Shown here: positions 34,135-44,666 of the stretch, one piece after another
How the letters are laid out: each line of letters starts with the position of its first letter
Position numbering within the stretch: position 1 is the stretch's first letter
NCBI RefSeq assembly: GCF_050003625.1
Contig: NC_134398.1
Span: 83,205,983-83,269,982, forward strand
Length of the DNA: 64,000 nt
Direction of reading: 5' to 3'
Source of the DNA: Haematobia irritans
Taxonomy: Eukaryota; Arthropoda; Insecta; Diptera; Muscidae
The notes under the pieces: generated by a model
Told to the model about the DNA's origin: nothing
The model's input: only the letters and a program-made list of their open reading frames with translations
Database searches by the model: none
Program-made: the position numbers and the translations under genes

Positions 34135-35540
34135 GTAAGCAGTTATAATTATGAAGTAAAAGTTTTACCACAAATGTGTAAGATTTGTCGAAATGAATGA
34201 AAAAATTTCAATAAAATCATTCCTTCATATATGGAATGATTTTATTGAAATTATTCAAATTAGTTAAATTTTTTCATTCTGTAGTATAGTGGTATATAAA
34301 TATAGGAAAATGTTAACTAATATATGGAATGCATTATTCCCAATTTCTACGAAAATCACATCGTTCAAACAAATAAAAATGTCTTTGGCGCTATACGAAG
34401 TTCAACTTTCTTCACAATGAGTTCATTTTAACTTAAAGAAGGGGTCACTTTTTTCTGGGTGTGTAAATTAAAAAAAAAAATTGGTGTTCGGTAGGAGCAG
34501 GGATTGAACCCACGGCCCTTTGCATGCAAGGCAGATATGCTAACCACTGCTCCACGTTGCCAACAAATGTATGTTTCTGTTAAATAATGTTATGTTTGCA
34601 TGGGCTCGTGGGCGCTTCAAACTATGCTATATAAATGTAACTTATAACGATAATTGTCTACTGGTGACTATAACAGCTACGTAGCCCAGTGTTGGCTTAC
34701 TGTATGCTCCTCGGTTCGATTCTCCGTCCAGACGAAAGGTAAAATTTAAAAAATTTATAAAATTTAATAATTTCTTCAACATTATTTGTATTACAGAAAA
34801 CGATGCCAAGAACTAAAAAATTTCGTGGAAGTGAAAATTATGTGAGGGAATGAGCACAATCTTCTTTGGGGAAAATTCTTCCAAGCATATAATATTTTTG
34901 GGCCCAAAATGCTTCCAAACGTATAATATGGTCACATAAAACAAACATATTAATGTTTCGGCAGTATCCAATAATATATGTGCTTCCTGCAAAATATGTT
35001 TGGAACATATGTTAGAGAAGCGATTTTTTTTTGAGGGTGTAGTATTATAAAAGATTATAGTAAGCCAAGTTTGAGTAAGATCGGTTGATAACATAAATAA
35101 AGGATTTATTGCCAAATTTGGGAAAATCGGGCGATACATATATATGAGAGCTATACCTAAATCTGAATCTATTTTGATGAAATTTTGCAGACTTGAAGAA
35201 TCATGAAAAATATTACTTTGAGCCATCGACGATCGATGGGTAATAAAGCGCAACGTGACCCCATTTGTCGAAATCGGGCGATACATATATATGGGATCGA
35301 TATCTACATTTGATCCGATTTCTTCCAAATTCAATAGCGTTGGTCCAATCTCCCAAAAAGCACTCTGTACCAAATTTCATCAATATCAAAAATATACATG
35401 GACAGGCGGACGAACAAAAAATACATGGACAGGCGGACGGACGGACACCAAGGGCTAGATCGGCTCAGGAGGTGATTCTGAGTCGTCTGCTATATATTTT
35501 ATGTGGTCTAAAATCAATACTTCTGGTAGGCACATACGAG

Positions 35541-36474
35541 CAATGAAAAATCAGCTCATCCAATAATGATCAAAAGTACTATTTTGTTGTTTATTTCCCT
35601 CAAAAAAGAGCATTAAAAAAGAGCCAAACTTAGGATAGTTTTTTACTTTACCATACAACACAGTATTAATTATAGTTGCCATTTTTCTTTTTTTGAAACC
35701 AAGTGTGTGGCGACGTTTAGTTGAAACATGTCTGTAGGCTCACCCATACGGGAAAATATTGTCCTCGATTGTGACAAATTGTTGGGTGGGTGAGTTACTG
35801 TTCCACAAACATAATTCAAATACTTGACAAGAAGCCAAACGTCAAAATGTGTGGTATGCTTGAAAATATCACAGAACGATAAGCCCGCATTCCTTCACAC
35901 AGAAAGCGTGGAGAAAAATACAGAAATTTTGATTTTCTTGGAAAAGTGCCCTTACCTTGCTTTATGTCCTTTGATTTTTTTCAATTGAAAATGCCAGTTG
36001 ATTAATCGACTTTTCGAGTTTGACTAAAAATTTGAACTTTTCTATTAGTAAAATTATACTCTAAGCTTAATAAAGAAATTTTCAGCCACATTGGATCTCA
36101 TAGAATGATTATATTATTTGGGATTTTTTTCCCACGGATTAACACATTTCCCATGCATTACCATTCCTGTGTGATAAAAGGATTAAAATGCGAAGTATAC
36201 TTGGAAAGTCAATATAGTTCAAATAATATTACAGTGTTATTACGGCATAGATGAGTTAAACGATTAAACGAGTTAAAAGTAGAACGGGGAACATCACAGA
36301 AGGGTGCAATATCTCTACTACTGTGGATAGGCACTAACAATTGTGACCAAAGTGGTATTAGAACATGCCTGTTATATACGAGTACTAAAGATGGTTTGAG
36401 ACCTTAGCCAAACCGAAATCTATACCTTATGGACAAGAACACCCGCCATTGTCCTGAACAAGGCGGGCATCATA
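35541..36474. other. No gene recognised
   Basis: Mostly single-copy-looking AT-rich DNA. GAGCCAAACTTAGG and GGTGGGTGAGTTACTG stretches give no open frame of interest. Confidence 0.4.
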
Positions 36475-36963
36475 CACTGAAAAAACAGTGAACCCACCAG
36501 GAAGAAAACTTTTGATTAATTTTAGAAATTTTTAAATATTTTTAGAAATTTTTAACTAAACAGTATTACAAGCGCTGGCATCACGCCGATATCACAAAAA
36601 TAAGTAAATATTTTTCGACAAATTCAAGAAAATTTATTAGACATAAATAATTTTTTTCACTTTTTAACGAAAATTTTGTAGTTTGAAGGAAAAAATTGGA
36701 GTTTATAATTGCAAGAATGTCTTTAGTGACATACGAAGTTCATGATGGACGCTTTTGTAGTAAAATTTACAAATTTCAAGAAATAATGAACTATTTTATG
36801 AGAAATACGAATTTAGTAAATCTCTATGCTTAATTTGTGTATAATTGTTTCCCGTCTTTTATTTATTAGAGTAAATTAAACTTTTTCCAAATATAATAAT
36901 TTCATGAAGTAAAATATAGTTAAATTGGCTTTAGTGAAATAGTGAGTTCACTTTTTTTGAGTG
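36475..36963 (+). mobile_element. CAC-2 element, complete
   Basis: CACTGAAAAAACAGTGAACC to TTCACTTTTTTTGAGTG, flanked by TA (36,473-36,474; 36,964-36,965). 489 bp, non-coding. Confidence 0.85.
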
Positions 36964-37574
36964 TAGGTAGCAACCACACATAAGATATAGGATTTGATAA
37001 AGGGTTGGAAAAGTTGGACTTAAATTTCACATTTTTACTTCCGTGTATATAATCATCATTTCCACATGATTTATCTAGTTCTCATCTCTTTCTGTTATAA
37101 AATTTGTAATTTAAAAAAAATGTATCCTTTTTAGGCATCCGAATGTACATCTAGTATACACTGAGAATGTGTACTAGATGAGAGGTGACTTTTCTTATGT
37201 ATTTTGATCTGCTGAATTCGTAAATGAATGTTAAACATTTTTTTATGGAACAGTTTTTGAAATATCCCGTTATTTTTAGTTTTTCGGCCTTTTATCACTA
37301 AACAAATCATATACAAAAATATAAAATAAACAATGATAAGAAGGGTGCATATGCATTAAAATATTGGATAAAATTCTTTTAACTTAAAACGAAAATAATC
37401 TGTTCGTTATTAACAAATTTAGGATAAATGGTTGCGAAAGAAAAATCTAATCATACTGTATTACAAATGCCCACAAAAATAATTAAACATAAAAGTTTCG
37501 TAGTTCGAAGGACCAGGACCTCCTTTTTATAGCCGAGTCCGGCATTTCACATTGCTGTGAACCCACACAGAAAA
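36964..37574. other. AT-rich DNA with a SINE fragment
   Basis: 37,508-37,560 matches the middle of the SINE in reverse ('gacctcctttttatagccgagtccg... cattgctgtga'). The rest shows nothing; CATTCTCAGTGTATACTAG near 37,155 contains a short inverted repeat around 'gtacatctagtatacactgagaatgtgtactagatg'. Confidence 0.5.
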
Positions 37575-38129
37575 ATATTCCCAATTAAAAAGTTGATTGG
37601 AGTTGAAGACTTTTTCAATTAAAAAAAAAATCTACCATGACCACTATGCGGTTTAGGGTTTAATTAATTGATACTATTAACCTTTTAATCAAAATAGAAA
37701 CATTAATTGTTTTTGTTTTGTTTTTATTCAGTCTGTATATTTCAAAATGCATTGATCAGCTATGATGCGCGCATTTGAAGCAGTTGTTGTTCGAAGTACA
37801 TTATTGTACTCCACACAGAAAAAAATTTCACAAAAAATTTTCCAATTAAAAGCCTAATTGAGTTTTAAAATATATTCAATTAAAAAACTTAATTGATTCA
37901 ACAATTTTTTTAATTGAAATAAAAATCAATCACACAAATTAATACTATCAATTAATTTTTTAATTGAATTGTCGGAAACGTTTGACCTCATATATTTTCA
38001 AAAGTTCACAATTTTTTCAGATTGGATTTAGCAATTCTTCGACAAAATTTAAATGATTTGTACCATTTTATGAATTCTTACTCTGTTTTTAACCTATTTA
38101 AAACAAAAAAAGTAAAAATTACCCATTAA
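37575..38129. repeat. CAC-5 fragments
   Basis: Two starts, CACAGAAAAATATTCCC (37,568) and CACAGAAAAAAATTTCAC (37,814), followed by AATTAA-rich sequence; a short MS-D palindrome piece (ATGACCACTATGCGGTTTAGGG) lies at 37,635-37,660. Confidence 0.5.
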
Positions 38130-38347
38130 CCCCCATTTTCATGAAGCTCCGTTAGTGCTACGTTAGCTAACGAACTTTTAAACCGTGATATCTACATATC
38201 TGTCATCTTGCATATATATTCCATATACCAGTTAGAAACTTAACTGCTGAAAATTTTTCAATTAAAGTTAACCGGAGAGAAGACATTTGCAATTTACTTT
38301 CTGTTAACTGGCAGTTAAAGTCTAACGGAGCTACAAGAAAATGGCCG
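38130..38347 (-). mobile_element. 218-bp Harbinger-like MITE, second copy
   Basis: CCCCCATTTTCATGAAGC to the end AAAATGGCCG, TAA on both sides (38,127-38,129; 38,348-38,350). Same length as the 8,358 copy but opposite orientation. Confidence 0.75.
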
Positions 38348-38509
38348 TAAAAGTATGAAAAAACCAAGTTATACAAAATTGAATTAAAAGAACTTCCAGG
38401 GTAGTTAACATAAAGAACATCATTGGGAGCGCATCTTCTGGAAGTGCTTTTAAAGTTGTGCCTTTGGAAGAACTTCCAAATTTTTTTGCTGGGATTACAT
38501 GTACATTTT

Positions 38510-38880
38510 AATCGGTCTATAGTTATATATAACCCTCAGATAAATCGATCCCCAATCACACAAAAATTGGTCCATATCAATAATTGTATATAGCCCCCAT
38601 ATAAGCGACCCCCATATTTCAATTCTGGCTCCCTACGTACCGTGCAAAAGTCCATATCGATTCGTAATTATTTGTAGACTTACCTACACATACTTTTTTT
38701 GTCTAATGTATACCACGTATGGACTAACACACAATTTAGAAAACGAAGAAAATTTAAGATACCACAACCCAAGTAATTCGATTGTGGATGACAGTCTTTC
38801 GTAGAAGTTTCTACGCAATCCATGGTGGAGGGTACATAAGATTCGGCTTGGCCGAACTTACAGCCGTTTATACTTGTTTA
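38510..38880 (-). repeat. MS-C right-end fragment
   Basis: Matches 41,100-41,349 joined to 45,715-45,842 ('ggtctatagttatatat... agataaatcgatccccaatcacac', hairpin region ATTCGGCTTGGCCGAACTT, tail TATACTTGTTTA). It shows the LTR element's empty target in related form. Confidence 0.7.
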
Positions 38881-39410
38881 TTATGCAAAACTATCTTTAG
38901 TACCATACGAAGTTCATGATGGGCGTTTTATTAATAAAATTTACAAATTTTAAAAAAATTCTGTACTAGTTTGTGGGAGATACGAATTTGCTAAATCTTT
39001 ATGCTTCATTTGTGTATAATTTTGCCCTCTATAAGTTCATTTAACTAACGTACACAAATAATTATTAAAGCCAAGGACACTTTCTCAAAACATAATAATT
39101 CTATGAACTAAAATAGAATTAAATTGGCTTTAGTGCCCTAGAGGGTTCACTTTTTGTGAGGTTTGGAAGCGTCTCACGAAATTTGTTTACTTTTAAGAGG
39201 AGTCCGCTTTTCAGAGTGCTTATTGTTTTTGAGAGGATTCACTGTACTTAATTTGCGTATAAGGTTTTCACTTTTTAGTTCATTTAACATACACACCAAA
39301 TTATTAAAATCAAGGGAACTTTATCACATTGGAGTACTTTTAACTAAATTAGAGTTAAATTGGCTTTAGTGAAATGAAGAGTTCACTTTTCTCGAGTGAG
39401 TAAGTGAAGA
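38881..39410 (+). repeat. CAC-2 right-end remnants, two copies
   Basis: Two successive pieces end in 'ggctttagtgccctagagggttcacttttt' (~39,155) and 'ggctttagtgaaatgaagagttcacttttctcgagtga' (~39,400). Left ends are missing. Confidence 0.5.
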
Positions 39411-39454
39411 GTAAAATACTGTGTGAACTCAATAAAAGTGGACGTTATATGTTA

Positions 39455-39800
39455 CCACACAATTTTTCTTATTCAATCACGAAATTAATTGATCCAATTA
39501 ACTTTTAATTGAAATGTCTTCAATTACGAAAATGATAATATCAATCACAGTTTTAATTGGGCATACAAAAATACTTGATTAAAAATTAATCGATTTCCTT
39601 AGCAAATTTCAATTAATTTTTTAATTGATACAATTAAAAAATTAATTTACGTTGATTGCAAAAGTCTTATAATTTATTTAATTAAACCCGTTACTATTTT
39701 AAATAACTTTCTTAACGGACTAAGTGTTTTTAGTTTGATTATAAATTGATTGTTCAAAATAAATTTTTGATTAAAAATTAAAAAAAATGCCATCATGTTT
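39455..39800. repeat. CAC-5 remnant (empty-site reference for the MITE)
   Basis: Same order of phrases as 8,083-8,640, but with 'aacggactaagtgtttttag' uninterrupted where the 218-bp MITE sits at 8,358. Confidence 0.6.
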
Positions 39801-40202
39801 TTATACCCACCACCATAGGATGGGGGGTATATTAACTTTGTCATTCCGTTTGTAACACATCGAAATATTGCTCTAAGACCCCATAAAGTATATATATTCT
39901 GGGTCGTGGTGAAATTCTGAGTCGATCTGAGCATGTCCGTCCGTCCGTCCGTCCGTCTGTTGAAATCAAGCTAACTTCCGAACGAAACAAGCTATCGACT
40001 TCAAACTTGGCACAAGTAGTTGTTATTGATGTAGGCCATATCGGTCCACTTTTACGTATAGCCCCCATATAAACGGACCCCAAAATTTGGCTTGCGAGGC
40101 CTCTAAGAGAAGCAAATTTCATCCGATCCGGCTGAAATTTGGTACATGGTGTTAGTATATGGTCTCTAACAACCATGCAAAAATTGGTCCACATCGGTCC
40201 AT

Positions 40203-41120
40203 AATTATATATAGCCCCCATATAAACCGATCCCCCGATTTGGTTTGCGAGGCCCCTAAGAGAAGCAAATTTCATCCGATCCGGCTGAAATTTGGTACAT
40301 TGTGTCAGTATATGGTCTCTAACAACCATGCAAAAATTGGTACACATCGCTCCATAATTATATATAGCCCCCATATAAACCGATCCCCCGATTTGGCTTG
40401 CGAGGCCTCTAAGAGAAGCAAATTTCATCCGATCCGGCTGAAATTTGGTACGTGATGTTAGTATATGGTCTCTAACAACCATGCAAAAATTGGTCCACAT
40501 CGGTTCATAATTATATATAACCCCCATATAAACCGATCACCAGATTTGACCTCCGGACCTCTTGGAAGACCAAAATTCATCTGATTCAGTTGAAATTTGG
40601 TACGTGGTGTTAATATATGGCCTCAAACTCCCATGCAAAAATTGGTCGATATCGGTCCATAATTATATATAGGCCCCATATAAACCGATCCCCAGATTTG
40701 ACCTCCAGAGCCCCTTGGAAGAGCAAAATTCTTCCCATTCGGTTGGAATTTGGTACGTGATGTTAGTATATGGTATCCAACAACCATGCAGGAATTGGTT
40801 CCTATCAGTCCATAATTATATATAGCTCCCATATAAAGCGATCCCCAGATTTGACCTCCGGTGCCTTTTGGAGAAGCAAAATTCATCCGATCTGCTTGAT
40901 ATTTGGTACGTGGTGGTAGTATATGATATTTAACAACCATGCCAAAAGTGGTCCATATCAGTCCATAATCGTACATAGCCCCATATAAACCGATCCCGAG
41001 ATTTGGTTTTGGAACCTCTTGGAGGAGCAAATTTCATCCGAGTGAGTTGAAATTTGGTACATTGTGCTAGTATATGGTCGTTAACAACCATGCTTAACTA
41101 GGTCCATATCGGTCTATAGT
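40203..41120 (-). repeat. 153-bp tandem array inside MS-C
   Basis: Units of 152-153 bp built on 'atatagcccccatataaaccgatcccc...ttgaaatttggtac...catgcaaaaattggtcc'. Frames at 39,841-40,527 and 40,623-41,030 are by-products of the period. Confidence 0.88.
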
Positions 41121-41354
41121 TATATATGGCCCTCAGATAAATCGATCCCCAATCACACAAAAATTGGTCCATATCAAGTTCATAATTGTATATAGCCCCC
41201 ATATAAGCGACCCCCATATTTCAATTCTGGCTCTCTACGTACAAAAAGTCCATATCGATTGGTAATTATTTGTAGACTTAACTATACATAACTTTTTTGT
41301 CTAATATATACCATGTATGGACTAAATCACAATTTAGAAAACGATGTTAAGAAG

Positions 41355-41568
41355 TGTGGGTCGCAGGTAAGCAAAGATCACGTGCACAAAGTTTCTTTTT
41401 TTAAAAAAGATTTATTTAAAAAAAATGATTGCTAACAAAAATGTACAATTGAAGCTTTTTGAACAGGAAAAATATAAGGGAAAAAAATATTAATGAAAAA
41501 GCAAAGGTAAATTGATTTTTTTAAAAACTTCTATATTTTAGAAGTGTGTAGCCAAGGTTGTCACCACA
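41355..41568 (-). repeat. 3' LTR
   Basis: On the minus strand starts TGTGGTGACAACC and ends GCGACCCACA; contains AATAAA (41,411-41,416 in inverse). Reads base for base like 45,496-45,709. Confidence 0.95.
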
Positions 41569-41580
41569 CTACCCCCCTTC
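41569..41580 (-). other. Polypurine tract
   Basis: Minus strand GAAGGGGGGTAG directly before the 3' LTR; it begins at the pol stop codon. Confidence 0.85.
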
Positions 41581-44500
41581 TAGCGGAAAGCGATTTTTTT
41601 ATTTCTTATTGGTGTATTTCTCGGCAATATGCTTGAATTTGATGAAAATTCAACTTGATGAACATTTTCATTCTCAATATAAGCTGGTTTGAGGCGATCA
41701 ATTGATACTGTATCTTCTTTGCCATTTATGAGGATTGTAAAATATTTTTCGTTTCTTTTTATAACTCTAAAAGGCCCATTATATTTGAATGTAAATGGCG
41801 TATGAGAAGCATCTTTTCTAATCCAAACAAACTCTGAATGCAGTAAGTCCTTACTTATAAATGGTTTGCATTTACTATGATTAGATCCTTTTTGTGGTTT
41901 GAAACTGGAAATAACATTCTTGAGGGACAACAGAAATTCATTATGATCTTTTGGCTTTAAACTATCTTGAAAGAATTCTCCTGGAAGATGTAAATTTTCC
42001 CCATATAACAATTCTGCCGATGATGACTTGATATCTTCCTTATAAGAAACTCTAATTCCTAATAAGACAGAAGGCAAAATTCTTGTCCACTGGATATTGT
42101 CATGGCATAAAATGGATGATTTCAAAGTTCGATGAAAACGTTCAATCATTCCATTTGCTTGCGGGTGATATGAAGTAGTATGTTGGCATTTGGCACCGAT
42201 AAATTTACAAAAATCATGAAAATATTTTGATGTAAACTGACGGCCGCGATCACATACAATTTTATTTGGGCAACCATATCTCGCAATCCAGTGATCGTAA
42301 ACAGCTTTGCATATATTCTCAGCTGAGATATCTTTAAGAGGTATAGCTTCAGGCCATCTAGAAAATCGGTCAATCATTGACAGAATGTATCTGTATCCTT
42401 CCGATGGCGGTAGGGGACCAACTATATCAATATGTATTTCCGAGAAACGAACTGAGGTGTAACTAAAATTTGCGGTTGGTGAATGTGTATGGCGCGATAT
42501 TTTCGACTTTTGGCACGTGAGGCACGTTTTTGACCAAAAATTACAGTTTTTGTTCATGTTTGGCCAAACGAAGCGATCTGCTAAGAGTTTTCTTGTAGCT
42601 TTGCATCCAGGATGTGAAAGATTGTGTACTAACTCAAAAGCTGCTTTTCTGTATGCTTTCGGCAGGTATGGCCTTGCTTTACCTTGTGATATATCACAAT
42701 AAATTTTTGCGTTTGTTCCTGGCAGTAAAATCTTTTGAAGTTGTAGTCCCGTAACAGCAGATAATAGATGGCGGAGTTCTTCATCTGAAGTTTGTGCCTC
42801 GGATAATTTGTTATAATCTATGGAATCGATAACGTTTATTCTGGATAGAGCGTCAGCTATACAGTTATTTTGTCCAGAAATGTGAACAATTTTTGTCGTG
42901 AATTGTCCGATAAAATCCAAATGGCGATATTGCCTCGGTGATGCTTTTGCAGGGTTTTGGTTGAAGGCATATGTTAAAGGTTTGTGATCAGTGTATATTG
43001 TAAATTCTCGTCCTTCGACCATGTGTTTGAAATACTTAACAGCTGCGTAAATTGCAAGTAGTTCTCTATCATAAGCACTATATTTTTGTTCTGCAGGGCT
43101 GAGTTTTCTTGAAAAAAATGCAAGAGGTTGCCAACTGTCCGAAACTTTTTGTTCAATGACAGCCCCAATGGCGTAATCTGAAGCGTCCACTTTGAGTGCG
43201 AGATATGCATCTTCAACTGGATGGGCTAAAAGAGTAGCATTTGCAATGAGATGTTTACATTTGTCAAAAGCGATTTTGGCCTCCTCTGTCCAAATCACTG
43301 CTCGTTTGTCCTTCTTTTTTGCGCCTTTCAGGTATGCATTAAGGGGAGCTTGAAAATGGGCTGCTTTCGGAAGGAATCGTCGATAGAAGTTTAGCATGCA
43401 AATAAAACGTCGTAGATCCATTACTGTTTTAGGATTTTCGTATTCTAAAATGGCTTGGACTTTGGCATTGGTAGGAGTACTTCCGAATTCGTTTATATGG
43501 AATCCTAAGAAGTCTATTTCTGGCGATCCAAATTCACATTTAGCTGGATTTATTACGATTCCGTACTCTTGAAAACGTTTACAAACCATTCTTAAATGCT
43601 CTATGTGTTCTTCTTCTGTACGGGAAGCTATTAAGACATCGTCTATGTAAACAAACACAAAGTCTAATCCTCGCAGAATTTCATCCATTAGTCGCTGAAA
43701 ACTTTGCGCAGCGTTACGAAGTCCGAAAGGCATTCGGAGAAATTCAAAAAGACCGAAAGGGGTGATGATAGCAGTCTTACATACGTCATCTGGATGCACT
43801 GAAATTTGATGGTATGCCCGTACTAGGTCAAGTTTTGTATAATATTTACATCCATGTAATGCTGATGCGTAATTTGTAATGAAAGGGACAGGATATCTAT
43901 CGGGAACTGTGATTTTGTTTAAAAATCTGTAGTCGCCACAAGGTCTAAATTCTCCATTCTTTTTTGTTACCATATGTAATGGATTTGACCACATACTTTT
44001 TGATGGTCGTATTATATCGTTTTCCAACATGAACTGAAACTCTGTTTTTGCAATATTCAGTCGTTTCTTATCTAGTGGTCTGGCTTTTGCACAAACTGGA
44101 GGTCCTACTGTTTCAATGTGATGAAATACGCCATGTTTTTTTCCAACAACTGCCATGGAAACATTGTGAACCTCTGGAAATTCTTCTAAAATTTTTTGAA
44201 ATTTGGATTGACTTTTGGAAATAGTTGTAATTCCGAGGGATTTTTCTTTCGTTAATTGCGCCTGGGAACATAGAAGGGTAGTCCCATCGACTAGTCTCTT
44301 ATTTTTTAAATCTGGTAACAAGTTGAAGTGATTTAAGAAATCTGAACCAATAATGCATTTGGTGACATCTGCTATGATGAACAACCATGAGAATTGTCTT
44401 CGTAAACCTAGCGATAATTGGAGTATTACGGTACCATGCGTTTTGATTGGTGTTCCATTGGCAGCAAACAATTCATTGGAGACAGGGAAGTTCGAGTTTG

Positions 44501-44666
44501 TCATATTGAGATTGCTTGGAATGACAGAAACATCTGCCCCAGTATCAATTAGAAACGTTTTCTTTGTCAGGGGATCATTGATAAAAAGGCGGCCAGATTT
44601 GGAAATATTCGAGACATCGGTGGCCGCATACTGCGATGTCGAATCTAGTTTTTTGGATAGGAGCAT
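41580..44666 (-). CDS. pol: Pol polyprotein: protease, RT, RNase H, integrase
   Basis: 1,028 residues in the frame -1 to gag, overlapping it by 22 nt. It is probably made as Gag-Pol by frameshifting; the ATG at 44,664-44,666 lies upstream of the slip site and need not be used. Protease: DTGA at 41-44. RT: LDLVRAYHQISV at 279-290, FGLRNAAQSF at 314-323, YIDD at 340-343. RNase H: Asp494, Glu535, Asp560 (YTDHKPL). Integrase: His681/His685/Cys715/Cys718 zinc domain, then Asp747, Asp806, Glu842 (D,D35E). A GPF-type module (KYNGPFRVIKR) is near 961-971. No chromodomain is obvious and no env follows. All catalytic residues are present and no stop or frameshift was seen, so the product should be functional. 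Confidence 0.95.
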   Translation of the reverse strand: MLLSKKLDSTSQYAATDVSNISKSGRLFINDPLTKKTFLIDTGADVSVIPSNLNMTNSNFPVSNELFAANGTPIKTHGTVILQLSLGLRRQFSWLFIIADVTKCIIGSDFLNHFNLLPDLKNKRLVDGTTLLCSQAQLTKEKSLGITTISKSQSKFQKILEEFPEVHNVSMAVVGKKHGVFHHIETVGPPVCAKARPLDKKRLNIAKTEFQFMLENDIIRPSKSMWSNPLHMVTKKNGEFRPCGDYRFLNKITVPDRYPVPFITNYASALHGCKYYTKLDLVRAYHQISVHPDDVCKTAIITPFGLFEFLRMPFGLRNAAQSFQRLMDEILRGLDFVFVYIDDVLIASRTEEEHIEHLRMVCKRFQEYGIVINPAKCEFGSPEIDFLGFHINEFGSTPTNAKVQAILEYENPKTVMDLRRFICMLNFYRRFLPKAAHFQAPLNAYLKGAKKKDKRAVIWTEEAKIAFDKCKHLIANATLLAHPVEDAYLALKVDASDYAIGAVIEQKVSDSWQPLAFFSRKLSPAEQKYSAYDRELLAIYAAVKYFKHMVEGREFTIYTDHKPLTYAFNQNPAKASPRQYRHLDFIGQFTTKIVHISGQNNCIADALSRINVIDSIDYNKLSEAQTSDEELRHLLSAVTGLQLQKILLPGTNAKIYCDISQGKARPYLPKAYRKAAFELVHNLSHPGCKATRKLLADRFVWPNMNKNCNFWSKTCLTCQKSKISRHTHSPTANFSYTSVRFSEIHIDIVGPLPPSEGYRYILSMIDRFSRWPEAIPLKDISAENICKAVYDHWIARYGCPNKIVCDRGRQFTSKYFHDFCKFIGAKCQHTTSYHPQANGMIERFHRTLKSSILCHDNIQWTRILPSVLLGIRVSYKEDIKSSSAELLYGENLHLPGEFFQDSLKPKDHNEFLLSLKNVISSFKPQKGSNHSKCKPFISKDLLHSEFVWIRKDASHTPFTFKYNGPFRVIKRNEKYFTILINGKEDTVSIDRLKPAYIENENVHQVEFSSNSSILPRNTPIRNKKIAFR
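44613..44654 (-). promoter_or_regulatory. -1 frameshift signal: slippery heptamer plus hairpin
   Basis: On the minus strand A-AAA-AAC (44,648-44,654) lies in the gag frame directly before the gag stop (44,645-44,647). Seven bases later GACATCG (44,634-44,640) can pair with CGATGTC (44,613-44,619) across a 14-nt loop. A -1 slip puts ribosomes into pol at KKLDSTS. Heptamer type, spacing and stem all fit the known pattern. Confidence 0.8.

Larger units (their letters stand above)
33020..34461 (+). mobile_element. CAC-3 element, TG target duplication
   Basis: Ends are CACCCAGAAAAAAGTGCC and the inverse of CACCCAGAAAAAAGTGACC. Flanks TG/TG (33,018-33,019; 34,462-34,463). The empty site aaatgtgtaaatt is preserved in the CAC-1 copy at ~3,530 (opposite strand). 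The inside carries a promoter-like ATCGAT cluster, an exon-intron-exon structure and a splice donor. Two more copies at 49,057 and 61,895 are nearly the same over their whole length. Confidence 0.85.
30037..35039 (-). mobile_element. CAC-1 element carrying two nested elements
   Basis: Starts CACTGTTAGAAAAATATG and ends TTTTTTTTGAGGGTG; TA flanks both sides (30,035-30,036; 35,040-35,041). It contains MS-B (30,878-32,533) and CAC-3 (33,020-34,461). Subtracting them leaves about 1.9 kb, agreeing with the 2.9-kb copy. An (AG)n run lies at 30,303-30,324. The divergent tRNA-like pair is at 34,491-34,557 (-) and 34,677-34,735 (+). Confidence 0.85.
22520..35540 (+). mobile_element. MS-D sequence split by nested insertions
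   Basis: MS-D pieces are 22,520-22,618, 24,067-24,425, 29,923-30,036 and 35,040-35,540. They are separated by a CAC-1, by a CAC-2 that itself holds the LINE, and by a CAC-1 that itself holds MS-B and CAC-3. The piece at 22,605-22,618 and the one at 24,069 rejoin to the palindrome CCACTATGTGGTTTAGGG. The tail piece carries the 'ggtctaaaatcaatacttctggtaggcacat' end seen at 9,860 and 22,552. About 1.1 kb of MS-D is spread over 13 kb. Confidence 0.7.

Noticed and set aside
39841..41030. Open frames of 228 and 135 residues as genes
   Set aside because: They follow the 153-bp tandem array of MS-C; the period is a multiple of three, so any stop-free frame is repeated.
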